Part shown: positions 30,236 through 38,951 of the stretch, in pieces
Numbering within the stretch: the stretch's first letter is position 1
Layout of the letters: each line of letters begins with the position of its first letter
From: Planococcus beigongshangi
Lineage (GTDB): Bacteria; Bacillota; Bacilli; Bacillales_A; Planococcaceae
Direction: 5' to 3'
DNA length: 64,000 nucleotides
NCBI RefSeq assembly: GCF_016820495.1
Contig: NZ_JADHDU010000002.1
Coordinates: 310,001-374,000, forward strand
Notes under the pieces: model-generated
The model's database searches: none
The model's input: only the letters and a program-made list of their open reading frames with translations
What the model was told of the DNA's origin: nothing
Made by a program: the position numbers and the translations under genes

Positions 30236-30265
30236 AAATAAAAAACCACCAAAAGGCGGCTTTTA
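30236..30265 (-). terminator. Terminator between yqeM and comEA
   Basis: GCCGCC-TTTT-GGTGGT stem (two wobbles) followed by TTTTTTATTTT on the minus strand. It ends the yqeG-to-yqeM operon after the mobile element. Confidence 0.7.
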
Positions 30266-30272
30266 GATCTAT

Positions 30273-30712
30273 ATAAGTTGAACTAAATACTCTGCATAAG
30301 TAGATATTCCGCAAAACAGCTTCGCTTTCCTTGGGGCTCGCGCTGAGCTAACTCGATCTCGTTTCACTTCGACCGAGTGGATCTCAGCACTTCGCTCGAA
30401 ACGGAGTTGGAAAACCAACTCCGCTTCTAATCCCTTGGGAGTCTTCTCTGTTGTGCTCCATATCTGCGAAATCCTTCTAGAGTTGAAGTGGTTTCCGTAA
30501 GCCCACTCGGACCGTGGTCCGAGCGCAATACAACCCTTTGCCTGTTTTAGAGGAGTCTCCGTTTTTCTTGCATTTCAAGAAAGTGACTCCAGCGAAGGAG
30601 CACCGCCGGACCGGCTGGAGCAATAAGACGAGTGCTCTTCTCGGCTTATTGGGGGAAGCTGGTCCAAAGCGACGAAGTAGTATATAAATGTCGTTTCTTT
30701 AATTCAACTTAT
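30273..30712 (+). mobile_element. 440 bp MITE-like element with terminal inverted repeats, copy 1
   Basis: Begins ATAAGTTGAACTAAA and ends with the inverse of ATAAGTTGAATTAAA (14 of 15 match). Inside are a GCAAAACAGC module, a GGAGTTGG/CCAACTCC hairpin, the hairpin CTCGGACCGTGGTCCGAG (30506-30523), and AATAAG/CTTATT stems. It codes for no protein of note and has no transposase, so it would depend on one in trans. A second complete copy lies inverted at 54.76-55.21 kb. No target duplication could be fixed. It fills most of the 537 bp gap between yqeM and comEA. Confidence 0.7.
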
Positions 30713-30717
30713 GTTGC

Positions 30718-31446
30718 TTATACTTTTCGCGCACAGAAGAAAATCCGTTCACTTTCATCAGCAGGTTCTGTGTCTGAAAAATCAGCTGTCACCGATTCAA
30801 CGACGAACCCTGCGGCTTTCAGCCAAGTGCTGTAAAGCGATGGTGAGAAAGTCCGCTGTTCATGTGTTTCTTCAAACCGCTGATAGATCTCTTCCTGCTG
30901 ACGCACAAAAAATGTAATGTCGTGGATGACACTGTGCTCATGTCCGCCTGGTTCCGTATGCCAGATGAATGATACCTCATCGTCATCCAGCACAAAAGGG
31001 CTGTCCATATAAAGTTCATCGACCTTATAGATGGAATGCACGTCAAAAAAGAACATGCCGCCATCATTCAATGCGTTATGCACTTCACGGAAGGTTTTCT
31101 GCACTTCTTCTTCGCTTTTCAGGTAATTCAATGAATCAATGGCGATAGTTACCACATCAAAACCCTGTAGCCCTTCCAGATTATCCATCGACAATTGATA
31201 AGTCGGGATCTGAAGATTCGCTTCCTGAAAACGCTGAGCCGCCATTGTCAGCATATCTTCAGACAAATCGCTCGCAGTCACTTCATATCCAAGCTCCGCA
31301 AACAATTGGGCCAAAGTGCCGGTGCCGCATGCGAGGTCCAGTAATTTACCGGACGTTTTACGGGTGGCGACCCATTCAACATACTGGTCATATGGAATAT
31401 CCTGCATCAACCCATCATAGATTGAAGCGAATTTGCCGTAGCTCAT
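30718..31446 (-). CDS. yqeM: Class I SAM-dependent methyltransferase YqeM
   Basis: Substrate unknown. 242 residues with SAM motif I LLDLACGTGTLAQLF (about 36-50), motif II SDLSEDML, and the C-terminal lid. Start ATG overlaps the rsfS stop as ATGA. Last gene of the yqeG-yqeH-aroE-yhbY-nadD-yqeK-rsfS operon. Its stop codon lies six bases from the end of the mobile element, so the element inserted at the very end of the operon without damaging the gene. Confidence 0.88.
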   Translation of the reverse strand: MSYGKFASIYDGLMQDIPYDQYVEWVATRKTSGKLLDLACGTGTLAQLFAELGYEVTASDLSEDMLTMAAQRFQEANLQIPTYQLSMDNLEGLQGFDVVTIAIDSLNYLKSEEEVQKTFREVHNALNDGGMFFFDVHSIYKVDELYMDSPFVLDDDEVSFIWHTEPGGHEHSVIHDITFFVRQQEEIYQRFEETHEQRTFSPSLYSTWLKAAGFVVESVTADFSDTEPADESERIFFCARKV

Positions 31447-31781
31447 AGTTCCAGTTCAGGCGCTTCTCTCCAGAGGCGCTCAAGGTTATAGTAAGAACGC
31501 TCATCCTTATGGAATACATGAGCCACTACATCTCCAAGGTCGATTAGGATCCAGCGGGCCGCGTCAAATCCTTCGACACTTTTCACTTCGTTCCCGGCTT
31601 CATTCGACTTTTCGATCAATTCACGTGCAATCGCCTGTACTTGGCGGTCGGAGTTTCCGCTGCAGATGACGAAATAATCAGCGAGCAAAGAAATTCCTTC
31701 CATATTAAGGACAACGATGTCCTCCGCATTTTTATCTTCTGCAGCTTTATAAGCCATTTGTAATAATGTAGTTTCAGTCAT
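31443..31781 (-). CDS. rsfS: Ribosome silencing factor RsfS
   Basis: Binds L14 on the 50S subunit and blocks joining with 30S under nutrient limitation. 112 residues with VVLNMEGISLLADYFVICSGNS, the characteristic GFDAARWILIDLGDVVAHVF and the C-terminal YYNLERLWREAPE. Four-base overlaps with both neighbours imply coupled translation. Confidence 0.95.
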   Translation of the reverse strand: MTETTLLQMAYKAAEDKNAEDIVVLNMEGISLLADYFVICSGNSDRQVQAIARELIEKSNEAGNEVKSVEGFDAARWILIDLGDVVAHVFHKDERSYYNLERLWREAPELEL

Positions 31782-32353
31782 TCTTTCACTTTCCCTTTCT
31801 GTTGCACGAAGTATTCATAACACTTCAGTGAATCCGGATACACCGGCTGATTTTTTGATACCAGAAAATCGATGCTGTGTTTGACGCAGGCTTCCATCAT
31901 AACATCCAATCCCTGTTCTTTTAATTGGCGCAATTCTTCGACGCCTTTGAATTTCCTGTTCGGCTCCACGAGATCGGCAATGTAGACGACTTTTTCAAGG
32001 TCCGACATGCCAGCCCGGCCCGTTGTATGATAACGGATGGCGTTTAAGACATCTTCGTCAGTAACCCCGAATTCATAGGCAGCGACATAAGCCCCTACCG
32101 GCGCATGCCATAATTCGGAATGGTATTCCAATAATAATGGATCCATCTGCTGCTTCTCGATGATCGATTTCATCCAGTCCCGATCCGAGAATTTGGCGAC
32201 GTCATGCAGAATTGCGGCAACCTGTGCTTTTTCCTGCGGCACCCCGAAGCGGATCGCTAAAGCTGTTGCTGTGTTCAGCACTCCGATAACATGCGTATAC
32301 CGGTTTTCCGGCAGCCTCTTTTTAACGAGTTGAAGCATCCTGCTCTGATTCAT
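31778..32353 (-). CDS. yqeK: HD-domain hydrolase YqeK (symmetrical Ap4A hydrolase)
   Basis: The family splits diadenosine tetraphosphate into two ADP. 191 residues. HD residues H21 (YTHVIGV), H50 and D51 (AAILHDVAKF), then HAPVGAYVA and the late D in VYIADLVEPNR. Start ATG 32353 with AAGGAGGG upstream; it overlaps the end of nadD by 32 bp. Linkage of NAD synthesis, Ap4A breakdown and ribosome silencing is usual in Firmicutes. Confidence 0.92.
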   Translation of the reverse strand: MNQSRMLQLVKKRLPENRYTHVIGVLNTATALAIRFGVPQEKAQVAAILHDVAKFSDRDWMKSIIEKQQMDPLLLEYHSELWHAPVGAYVAAYEFGVTDEDVLNAIRYHTTGRAGMSDLEKVVYIADLVEPNRKFKGVEELRQLKEQGLDVMMEACVKHSIDFLVSKNQPVYPDSLKCYEYFVQQKGKVKE

Positions 32354-32909
32354 ACAAGCCCTCCTTCCGGATATAGGCTTCGACTTTTTCCGGCACGAAA
32401 AATGTCAGCGGCCGGGCCGCTGCGACTCTTTCACGCAGCATAGTCGAAGAAATATGCATTTCTGGGGAATCGATCATCATGACCGGAAAGTCTGTAGCTG
32501 CATCGTAGCCAGGCCTGCCGATTCCGACAAACTGGATCATCGCAGCAAGTTCTTCAATGCGATGCCAGGTGTTCAATTCAGCCACCGTGTCCCCGCCGAT
32601 GATGAAGTAGAATTCCTTATCCTTTTCTTTTGCAATCAATTCGCTGATGGTGTTGAAGGTATACGATACACCACCCGAGCGGATCTCGAAATCCTCGATA
32701 CGGAATTGCGGGTAGTCTTCGATTGCCAATTGGGTCATTTTCAGCCGCTGCGCAGCATCTGCTCCGTGCACCTCTTTATGCGGAGCGATGGCGTTCGGCA
32801 TGAACCTGACTTCATCCAGACCCAGGCTGTGGTAAGCTTCATTGGCCATAATCAGATGTCCCATATGCGGCGGATTGAAGGTGCCTCCGAGAATCCCGAC
32901 TCGTGTCAT
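32322..32909 (-). CDS. nadD: Nicotinate-nucleotide adenylyltransferase NadD
   Basis: Makes deamido-NAD from NaMN and ATP. 195 residues. Nucleotidyltransferase motif GGTFNPPHMGHL at 8-19, and ISSTMLRERV near the C-terminus. ATGA overlap with yhbY. Confidence 0.95.
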   Translation of the reverse strand: MTRVGILGGTFNPPHMGHLIMANEAYHSLGLDEVRFMPNAIAPHKEVHGADAAQRLKMTQLAIEDYPQFRIEDFEIRSGGVSYTFNTISELIAKEKDKEFYFIIGGDTVAELNTWHRIEELAAMIQFVGIGRPGYDAATDFPVMMIDSPEMHISSTMLRERVAAARPLTFFVPEKVEAYIRKEGLYESEQDASTR

Positions 32910-33205
32910 CGCTTCACCGGAAGCTCGATCCGTTTGTTGTTCACCGATTGTTTGTAAAGGATAACCGTATGTCCGATCAATTGCACCAATTCAGCTTTTG
33001 TGCCTTTTGCCAATGTCTCAGCCACTTCGTTCTTGTCATCTTCATTGTTCTGAAGAATACTGATCTTCACCAATTCGCGTTTTTCCAATGCTTCTGCAAT
33101 CTGAACGAGCATCGCTTCGCTGACGCCGCCTTTGCCCACCTGGAAAATCGGGTCGACGTGATGTGCTTCACTTCTTAAAAAACGCTTTTGTTTACCTGTT
33201 AACAT
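32906..33205 (-). CDS. yhbY: CRM-domain RNA-binding protein YhbY (YqeI)
   Basis: Associates with pre-50S particles. 99 residues: MLTGKQKRFLRSEAHH, the GxxG-type loop QVGKGGVSEAM, and the strand ending GHTVILYK. Its ribosome site AGGAGG is inside the 3' end of aroE; the genes overlap by 14 bp. Confidence 0.92.
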   Translation of the reverse strand: MLTGKQKRFLRSEAHHVDPIFQVGKGGVSEAMLVQIAEALEKRELVKISILQNNEDDKNEVAETLAKGTKAELVQLIGHTVILYKQSVNNKRIELPVKR

Positions 33206-34019
33206 AATTTCCTCCTAGTGTTTCCGTTATCAATTGAATCATTTTTTCTGTATCCGGTTTTTTGCCGGTCCACTGTTCAAAGGCAATGGCACCTTGATAG
33301 ACGAACATACCGACTCCGCTCAATGTCCTGCAGCCTTTTGCTTCAGCAGCTTTCAGGAAAGGTGTTTCTATCGGGTTATAGACGATATCCGCCGCCAGGG
33401 CATCCGATTTCATATTGGAAATGGAGAGCGGCAATGCTTCATCTTCAGCCAAGCCGACAGAAGTCGTCTGGATGACGATGTCAAAATTGCCAAGATTCTC
33501 TTCCGCTTCAGCGATCGTCATCGCAGATGCATCGGTCTCCTCTGCCAATTCCTCCGCCCGGCGGTATGTCCTGTTAGCAATTGTCACATTCTCGAAATTT
33601 GCGCGGCTGAGAGCAAAGCAGATGCCTCTTGCCGCACCGCCCGCACCGATGACCAGGATTTTAGCGTCACGCTCCGGTTCTGTCGTCAGCAGTGACTGGA
33701 CAAATCCATCACCATCTGTGTTAAGACCGAAGAACTTTCTGTCTTTCCGGATCACCGTGTTGACAGCATTCATTGAACCGGCTGTTTCATCAATTCCGCT
33801 GAGGAACGGGATGATCGCCTGTTTATGCGGAAGAGTCACATTAAATCCGCTTGCCCCCATCAGTAGCAGGGATTCACACGCTTTCGCCAAATCTGCGGGT
33901 TCGACGCGCACCGGTATATAGGATGCTTCGATGCCGTTTTCCTTAAACCAGGTTTCGTGCATGAACGGTGATAAAGAATGGGCAATCGGATCACCGATCA
34001 CCGCATACCATTTCTTCAT
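33192..34019 (-). CDS. aroE: Shikimate dehydrogenase AroE
   Basis: NADPH-dependent reduction of 3-dehydroshikimate in aromatic amino-acid synthesis. 275 residues from ATG 34019 (AGGAGTG upstream; the longer in-frame start would add 15 unrelated residues). Substrate motif GDPIAHSLSP, catalytic lysine in NVTLPHKQ, Rossmann GAGGAARGI, NRTYRRAEEL, and GVGMFVYQGAIAFEQWTGK. It is a lone aro gene in a ribosome-biogenesis operon, as in B. subtilis. Confidence 0.96.
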   Translation of the reverse strand: MKKWYAVIGDPIAHSLSPFMHETWFKENGIEASYIPVRVEPADLAKACESLLLMGASGFNVTLPHKQAIIPFLSGIDETAGSMNAVNTVIRKDRKFFGLNTDGDGFVQSLLTTEPERDAKILVIGAGGAARGICFALSRANFENVTIANRTYRRAEELAEETDASAMTIAEAEENLGNFDIVIQTTSVGLAEDEALPLSISNMKSDALAADIVYNPIETPFLKAAEAKGCRTLSGVGMFVYQGAIAFEQWTGKKPDTEKMIQLITETLGGNYVNR

Positions 34020-34029
34020 ACAATCACTC

Positions 34030-35133
34030 CTAAATAAGAGATGGCCGCACCATGACTTCGACACCTTTTGGTGCGTGAGCCGCTATAACTACATTCGGAT
34101 GCTGGACCGTCACCCAGCCAAGACCTGAAAATACGATATCCGTTTTTGCATCTTTGATACGGAATTCATGGCGCACAAGTTCAGGATAATCTTCTTTATA
34201 TTGTTCTGAAGGCGGTGCAAGCATTCTGCCGAAATGCTGTTCGTAAAGTGCATCTGCATTTTCCAGTTTTGTTCTGTGAAGCTGCAGATCATTTGCAATA
34301 TGGAACGTAAATGATGATCGGTCCCCTTGTATGAAATCAAAACGGGCAAGTCCGCCGATGAACAGCGTCTGCTCCGGATTCAATTGGAATACCCTCGGTT
34401 TTATCTCCTTTTTCGGCATGATCATCTTCAGATCAGCCGTATGGAGATAATGTGCCAATTGATGATGATTGATGATGCCCGGCGTATCGTACATGGAACG
34501 CTCATCGTCCAATGGGATTTCAATCATATCAAGCGTCGTTCCAGGGAAATGGGATGTCGTGATGATATTATCCTGCCCTGTCGCTTGCTTGATGATCCGG
34601 TTGATGAATGTGGATTTCCCGACGTTCGTTGAACCCACGACGAATACATCAGCGCCTTTACGGTAATGTTCGATCGCTTCCATCGCTTCAGGCACGCCTG
34701 TGCCGCGCTGTGCACTGACAGTCAGGATATCGATGGGTTTCAATCCCATCTTATTCGCTTCCCGTTTCATCCATTGGATCAGCTTCTGCTGTTTGACAGA
34801 CTTCGGCAATAGATCCGCTTTATTGGCAATCAACAAGATATCATTGCCGCCGACAAACCGGTGAAGCCCCGGCAGCCAGCTGCCATTGAAATCAAAAATG
34901 TCGACAATCTTGACAATCAGGCCTTTCCGTTCTCCAAGCCCGTTCAAAATACGCAGGAAATCATCATCCGTCAAAGATACAGGCTGCAGCTCATTGTAAT
35001 TTTTCAGACGGAAACATCTCTGGCAGATTATTTCTTCTTTATCCAATGAAGATGCCGGTGCGTAGCCTAACTCCCCAGGATGTTCAGTTTGGATCTGTGC
35101 ACCGCATCCGATGCAATTTGGCATTTCACTCAA
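34030..35133 (-). CDS. yqeH: Circularly permuted GTPase YqeH (30S biogenesis)
   Basis: Needed for 30S assembly. 367 residues from TTG 35133: GGGAGG is seven bases upstream and the TTG overlaps the yqeG stop (TTGA), so translation is coupled. N-terminal zinc finger (CIGCG ... CQRCF), then the permuted GTPase order G4 NKADLLPK, G5, G1 GSTNVGKSTFIN, G3 DTPG, and the C-terminal TRAP-like domain. Confidence 0.95.
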   Translation of the reverse strand: MSEMPNCIGCGAQIQTEHPGELGYAPASSLDKEEIICQRCFRLKNYNELQPVSLTDDDFLRILNGLGERKGLIVKIVDIFDFNGSWLPGLHRFVGGNDILLIANKADLLPKSVKQQKLIQWMKREANKMGLKPIDILTVSAQRGTGVPEAMEAIEHYRKGADVFVVGSTNVGKSTFINRIIKQATGQDNIITTSHFPGTTLDMIEIPLDDERSMYDTPGIINHHQLAHYLHTADLKMIMPKKEIKPRVFQLNPEQTLFIGGLARFDFIQGDRSSFTFHIANDLQLHRTKLENADALYEQHFGRMLAPPSEQYKEDYPELVRHEFRIKDAKTDIVFSGLGWVTVQHPNVVIAAHAPKGVEVMVRPSLI

Positions 35134-35651
35134 TTTTCTTCCTCCCAAGTCATATAACCTTTATCTTTCAGTTTTTTCATGATCCGCCGTTCGACCATCC
35201 GATTGAAACGGGTAAAGAATCCATCAGATTGCGCGACCGGCAGAACCAGTATCGTATGCAATTTATTGCGGTTGCCGCCGAAAATATCCGTCAGCATCTG
35301 ATCGCCGATCACCACGACATTTTCACGTTTGACGCTCATGATCTTCAAAGCTTTACGGAAAGCTTTGCCCATCGGTTTGCGCGCCTGGAAAATGAACGGT
35401 ATGCCCAGCGGATCTGCGAACGATTTCACGCGCAGCTCATTGTTATTCGAAACGATCACGACCTGGATGCCCGCATCTTTCATCGTTTTCAGCCAGTCGA
35501 TCAGCATCGGTGTCGCTTCCGGACGGTCCCATTCCACCAATGTATTATCCAGATCTGTAATAATACCGCGGATGCCTTGTTCCAGCAAGCTTTCAGGGGT
35601 GATATCGAACACCGTTCTGACGTATTGGCTTGGTATGAATTTTTGGTACAC
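35130..35651 (-). CDS. yqeG: HAD-IIIA phosphatase YqeG
   Basis: 173 residues from GTG 35651 (AGGAG nine bases upstream; an in-frame TTG nine bases earlier abuts that site). The HAD motif I DLDNTLVEWD is at about 34-43, motif II VSNNNE, and motif III KPMGKAF with VGDQMLTDI. Physiological substrate unproved. The family includes yeast Gep4, a phosphatidylglycerophosphate phosphatase, so a phospholipid role next to psd and pssA is an attractive but untested inference. Confidence 0.9.
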   Translation of the reverse strand: MYQKFIPSQYVRTVFDITPESLLEQGIRGIITDLDNTLVEWDRPEATPMLIDWLKTMKDAGIQVVIVSNNNELRVKSFADPLGIPFIFQARKPMGKAFRKALKIMSVKRENVVVIGDQMLTDIFGGNRNKLHTILVLPVAQSDGFFTRFNRMVERRIMKKLKDKGYMTWEEEN

Positions 35652-35690
35652 GTTAAACAACTCCTGTATCTTCGAACTTAATGTTAATGA

Positions 35691-36464
35691 TTATAGCATA
35701 TTTGCCAACGCTTCTCCCACTTTGATCGGTTCACCCGCAACAATATTATCCGAGAAACGGCAACAATCCGGTTCAAAGAATAGAACAACCGTGGAACCGA
35801 AACTGAAATAGCCGACTTCCTCGCCCTTTTTCCAGGTATCATCAGTGTTTGTCAGCTCAATGGAATTGACGAACATGGCTCCGACTTTGACCATCAGCAT
35901 CCTGCCTTTTTCCATTTCCAGCTCCGAGATCAGACGGTAATTGCCGCTGATCGGCGCTTTCCCGTAAAGCAGGCCGGATTGGTTGACCGGATATGATTTT
36001 TTTCCGAGCACAAATTGACGCAGGATCTTGCCATCAGCAGGACTGTGGATGCGGTGGTAATCGGCAGGCGAAAGGTAGAGCACCGCATATTTTCCATTTG
36101 AATAGCGCTCTGCCAGTTTGTCACTCCCCAGCAGTTCTGCCAGTGAATATTCCTGGCCTTTGACCAAAAAACGGCTGTCTGCATGCAGATTCCCGGCAAT
36201 CTCGACTTTGCCGTCCACCGGCGAGATGATATCCGTAGGAGCCTGCGGCCGGCTTTCCGGTCGCAGTTTACGGATGAAGAAATCGTGCAGCGTTGTAAAA
36301 GAGCTTATTTCGTCCTCAATATCCTGCGTGTCTATTTTATAGGTCTTAATATAATTCGGAATGATCGACCGGCTCCCCGAAGACTTTGCAAAGCGCTGCA
36401 GAAGACTGGATGTGAAGGGGCCATTTGTCAACTCTATGGTATATTGGTATATTTTCTTCTTCAT
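35691..36464 (-). CDS. psd: Phosphatidylserine decarboxylase proenzyme
   Basis: Converts phosphatidylserine to phosphatidylethanolamine at the membrane. 257 residues from ATG 36464 (GGAGGTAA upstream; a far longer in-frame start has no support). Self-cleavage at G223/S224 (FGSTVVLFF) creates the pyruvoyl group. D84 in SPVDGKV and H140 in DYHRIHSP complete the triad. Divergent from pssA over 95 bp. Confidence 0.96.
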   Translation of the reverse strand: MKKKIYQYTIELTNGPFTSSLLQRFAKSSGSRSIIPNYIKTYKIDTQDIEDEISSFTTLHDFFIRKLRPESRPQAPTDIISPVDGKVEIAGNLHADSRFLVKGQEYSLAELLGSDKLAERYSNGKYAVLYLSPADYHRIHSPADGKILRQFVLGKKSYPVNQSGLLYGKAPISGNYRLISELEMEKGRMLMVKVGAMFVNSIELTNTDDTWKKGEEVGYFSFGSTVVLFFEPDCCRFSDNIVAGEPIKVGEALANML

Positions 36465-36514
36465 GACATTACCTCCGTTATGATAAAAGTCTACCATTTT
36501 TTCCAATCCGACAG

Positions 36515-36520
36515 TATAAT
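36515..36520 (+). promoter_or_regulatory. Candidate -10 box of pssA in the psd/pssA divergent region
   Basis: Exact TATAAT about 40 bp before pssA. The -35 region (17 bp upstream) is not recognisable. A psd promoter with TTGGAA as -35 may lie on the other strand. Confidence 0.4.
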
Positions 36521-36558
36521 GAAAAGAACAACATTTTGAACGTGAGGAGAGTTCTCCA

Positions 36559-37098
36559 TTGATATTCATTGAACGGATGGATCACACCATAAAGAAATTG
36601 AAATCTCAGACAGCAAACATACTGACAATCGGCAATATGTCATTTGGCGGTGCTGCTTTGATGGCAACATTGAATGGCGCGTACAGTTATAGTGTGTTAT
36701 TTATTTTCATCGCCGCATTTTTAGATCGTTTCGACGGTATCGTGGCCCGCAAACTCAACCAGGAGTCAGCTCTTGGCAAACAATTGGATTCCATGAGCGA
36801 TATTATATCTTTCGGCGTAGCTCCAGCAATCTTAATCTATCAGCTCGCTTTAATTGATTTCGGCATTGCCGGCATGATCTTTACAGTCATTTATATTTCA
36901 AGCGGCGCATTTCGCCTCGCCCGTTTCAACATCAGTGAATCGAACGGCTATTTTACCGGCCTGCCGATCACCGCTGCCGGAACCGTCCTGACCTTGTCCT
37001 TTTTCGGTCTATCGGTTTTGCCGCCCGTATTCTATATGTTCCTGATGCTGATCAGTTCATTATTGATGATCAGTACGTTCACATTAAAAAAAGTATAA
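36559..37098 (+). CDS. pssA: CDP-diacylglycerol-serine O-phosphatidyltransferase
   Basis: Makes phosphatidylserine, the substrate of Psd. 179 residues with the CDP-alcohol phosphotransferase signature complete: D56, D59-G60, A63-R64, G73, D77 and D81. Five or six membrane helices. Start is TTG 36559 with GAGGAG nine bases upstream; an ATG six codons later has no ribosome site. Confidence 0.95.
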   Translation: MIFIERMDHTIKKLKSQTANILTIGNMSFGGAALMATLNGAYSYSVLFIFIAAFLDRFDGIVARKLNQESALGKQLDSMSDIISFGVAPAILIYQLALIDFGIAGMIFTVIYISSGAFRLARFNISESNGYFTGLPITAAGTVLTLSFFGLSVLPPVFYMFLMLISSLLMISTFTLKKV

Positions 37099-37101
37099 AA
37101 C

Positions 37102-37136
37102 AAAAGCTGCCGGAAACTTTTTCCGGCAGCTTTTTT
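37102..37136. terminator. Terminator between convergent pssA and mtnN
   Basis: AAAGCTGCCGG / CCGGCAGCTTT perfect stem followed by TTTTTTG. The A-rich left side gives a broken T-run on the other strand, so it can serve both genes. Confidence 0.9.
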
Positions 37137-37153
37137 GCTGGTTGTTGCTGGTT

Positions 37154-37864
37154 TCAGCGCTCCTGACGCGAAACCAGGCGTTCCACGACGCGAAGCACGA
37201 TTTTTGTGGAGTGCGCCGCTGCTTTCGGCAAGAATTCATCAAACGAGATGGAAGATTCTTTTCCGGCAATATCGGATAATGCACGGATCACTACAAAAGC
37301 CGTATCAAACTGGTAGCAGACCTGCGCTACTGCCGCAGCTTCCATTTCAGCCGCTTTCATCGTCGGAAACTGGCTGCGCACCAGTTCAACGCGATTCGGA
37401 TCACTCATGAACGAGTCTCCCGTCGCAATCAGGCCGATGGCATACGGATATTCCTCCAGCTCCTTGACCGCTTTTTCAGCCAGTTCGATCAATTCCGGGT
37501 TGGAGTGGTAAGTGGCAGGCATCTGCGGCACCTGCCCCATGTCATAACCGAATGCCGTCACATCGACATCATGGTGGATGACTTCATCCGAAATGACGAT
37601 CGAGCCCACTTCCAGATTTTCATCGAATCCTCCGGCAGAACCGGTATTGATGACAATTTCCGGTTTGAAATGATGCATCAGGATGGTCGTCGACATTGCT
37701 GCATTCACTTTGCCGATGCCGCTTTTCAGCAACACGATTTCCTGTCCTTCGTATGTACCTGTCGTAAATTCGCTGTTGGCGATTGTCTCGGTTTTTGCAT
37801 CTTCAAGACTGCCGCGAAGCAATTCCACTTCTTCTTCCATCGCACCAATTATTCCGATTCTCAT
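37154..37864 (-). CDS. mtnN: 5'-methylthioadenosine/S-adenosylhomocysteine nucleosidase
   Basis: Recycles the by-products of SAM use. 236 residues from ATG 37864 (AAGGAGA eight bases upstream; the longer in-frame start lacks one). [35 protein letters not shown], the catalytic E in [14 protein letters not shown] and D in RALSDIAG. Confidence 0.96.
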   Translation of the reverse strand: MRIGIIGAMEEEVELLRGSLEDAKTETIANSEFTTGTYEGQEIVLLKSGIGKVNAAMSTTILMHHFKPEIVINTGSAGGFDENLEVGSIVISDEVIHHDVDVTAFGYDMGQVPQMPATYHSNPELIELAEKAVKELEEYPYAIGLIATGDSFMSDPNRVELVRSQFPTMKAAEMEAAAVAQVCYQFDTAFVVIRALSDIAGKESSISFDEFLPKAAAHSTKIVLRVVERLVSRQER

Positions 37865-37975
37865 ATGGCATTTCTCCTTTAGAAGTATTTTCTGTTTGCC
37901 GATACACAAGATCTGTTGATCGGTTCACCTGTATGAATAGAGGATTCTGAGCAGCACGTTCCACAGTTTGCGCTC

Positions 37976-38005
37976 AAAAAAAAGACGCCGTTTTAATAAG
38001 CGCCT
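37976..38005 (-). terminator. Terminator of yrrS
   Basis: AAGGCGC / GCGTCTT stem (one wobble) followed by eight Ts on the minus strand; the yrrS stop lies in the loop. Confidence 0.8.
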
Positions 38006-38745
38006 TCTACAGTATTCAGTATATCCATTTTAACAGGTTTCCAACCTTCTTTTTCAACCCATTCCAAATGAATGCGATATTTTTTTGACATATCCTTTGA
38101 TTGGACTGTGCCGACCGATTTTTGAGGGCTTCCGCCATTGCCGATATGCATGATGTACATTTCGCTCTCAGCCATGCCGGTCGCGTATTCAATCGCTGCT
38201 ATCTTTTCTTTCCAATCAACCGAATCCATGTCATAGACAGAAACATGTTCACCGCTCTGTTCTGTTCCGACCGGCTCCCAGCTTGTATTGATGATCGTTT
38301 CTTTGACTACCGGATCATTGGATTCCTGGCGTGTGATGGTGCCGCCTGTGACTGATCCTTCATCTTCGCTGTTTTCATCAGCCTCTTCATTTTTATTGTC
38401 ATCGTCGTCCTTACCCTGTTCATCTGTTGAATCCGCTGTATCTTCCTCAGCGCCATCAGTGTCTGCAGGGGAATCATTGCCGCTGTCTGCCTGATCGTCC
38501 GCAGCTTCAGCCAGTTCGCCGCCATCGTTATCCTCTTCACTCTTTTCATCATCAGTGCCTGTGGAGATCTCCACAGATTCCGGTTCTGCCGCATTATCCG
38601 AGCCGGACTGACCAAGGAATATGAATGCCCCCACGATAAGGATCAATGCAAATACAAGTCCGATCATTACATTCAACATAGTGTTGCTGGTGGAGCGGTT
38701 CTTTTTATGCACACGTGAGGGATAAGGTTTTTTATCTTCTGCCAT
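37993..38745 (-). CDS. yrrS: YrrS family membrane protein (DUF1510)
   Basis: Function unknown. 250 residues from ATG 38745 (GGGGAGG upstream). A basic cytoplasmic tail (about 1-22), one membrane helix (about 23-45, LNVMIGLVFALILIVGAFIFL), a very acidic low-complexity linker (about 48-145, runs of E, D, S and A), and a folded C-terminal domain (about 150-250, TSWEPVGTEQSG ... SVDWKEKIAAIEYATGM). In B. subtilis yrrS precedes pbpI; no penicillin-binding protein is adjacent here. Inference: an extracytoplasmic envelope protein. Confidence 0.88.
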   Translation of the reverse strand: MAEDKKPYPSRVHKKNRSTSNTMLNVMIGLVFALILIVGAFIFLGQSGSDNAAEPESVEISTGTDDEKSEEDNDGGELAEAADDQADSGNDSPADTDGAEEDTADSTDEQGKDDDDNKNEEADENSEDEGSVTGGTITRQESNDPVVKETIINTSWEPVGTEQSGEHVSVYDMDSVDWKEKIAAIEYATGMAESEMYIMHIGNGGSPQKSVGTVQSKDMSKKYRIHLEWVEKEGWKPVKMDILNTVEGAY

Positions 38746-38911
38746 CTTATTCTGCCTCCCCTTCTTTTGATATTTTACCATAATTTAATGTAACAAATTT
38801 TACTTCCATGGTAAGTTTGTGTGTCAAAGCTGATTTTATTCTTTATTGTGGCACCTTTGCAGTCGATTTACAAGAAAAAACCTGCCTGACAGATGAGCTA
38901 ATTTCCACCCA

Positions 38912-38946
38912 ATAAAAAACAGCCATTCTTCGATGAGAATGGCTGC
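38912..38946 (-). terminator. Terminator of greA
   Basis: CAGCCATTCTC / GAAGAATGGCTG stem with a short loop followed by TTTTTTATT on the minus strand, next to the greA stop. The 160 bp between here and yrrS is AT-rich and empty. Confidence 0.9.
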
Positions 38947-38951
38947 AATGA

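Noticed and set aside
30632-30917. Two plus-strand frames across the element end and yqeM
   Set aside because: They combine element DNA with the antisense strand of yqeM and have no homology that I recognise.
35046-35681. 211-codon plus-strand frame over yqeG/yqeH
   Set aside because: Both minus-strand genes are clear family members with ribosome sites; the plus frame has neither family motifs nor a ribosome site.
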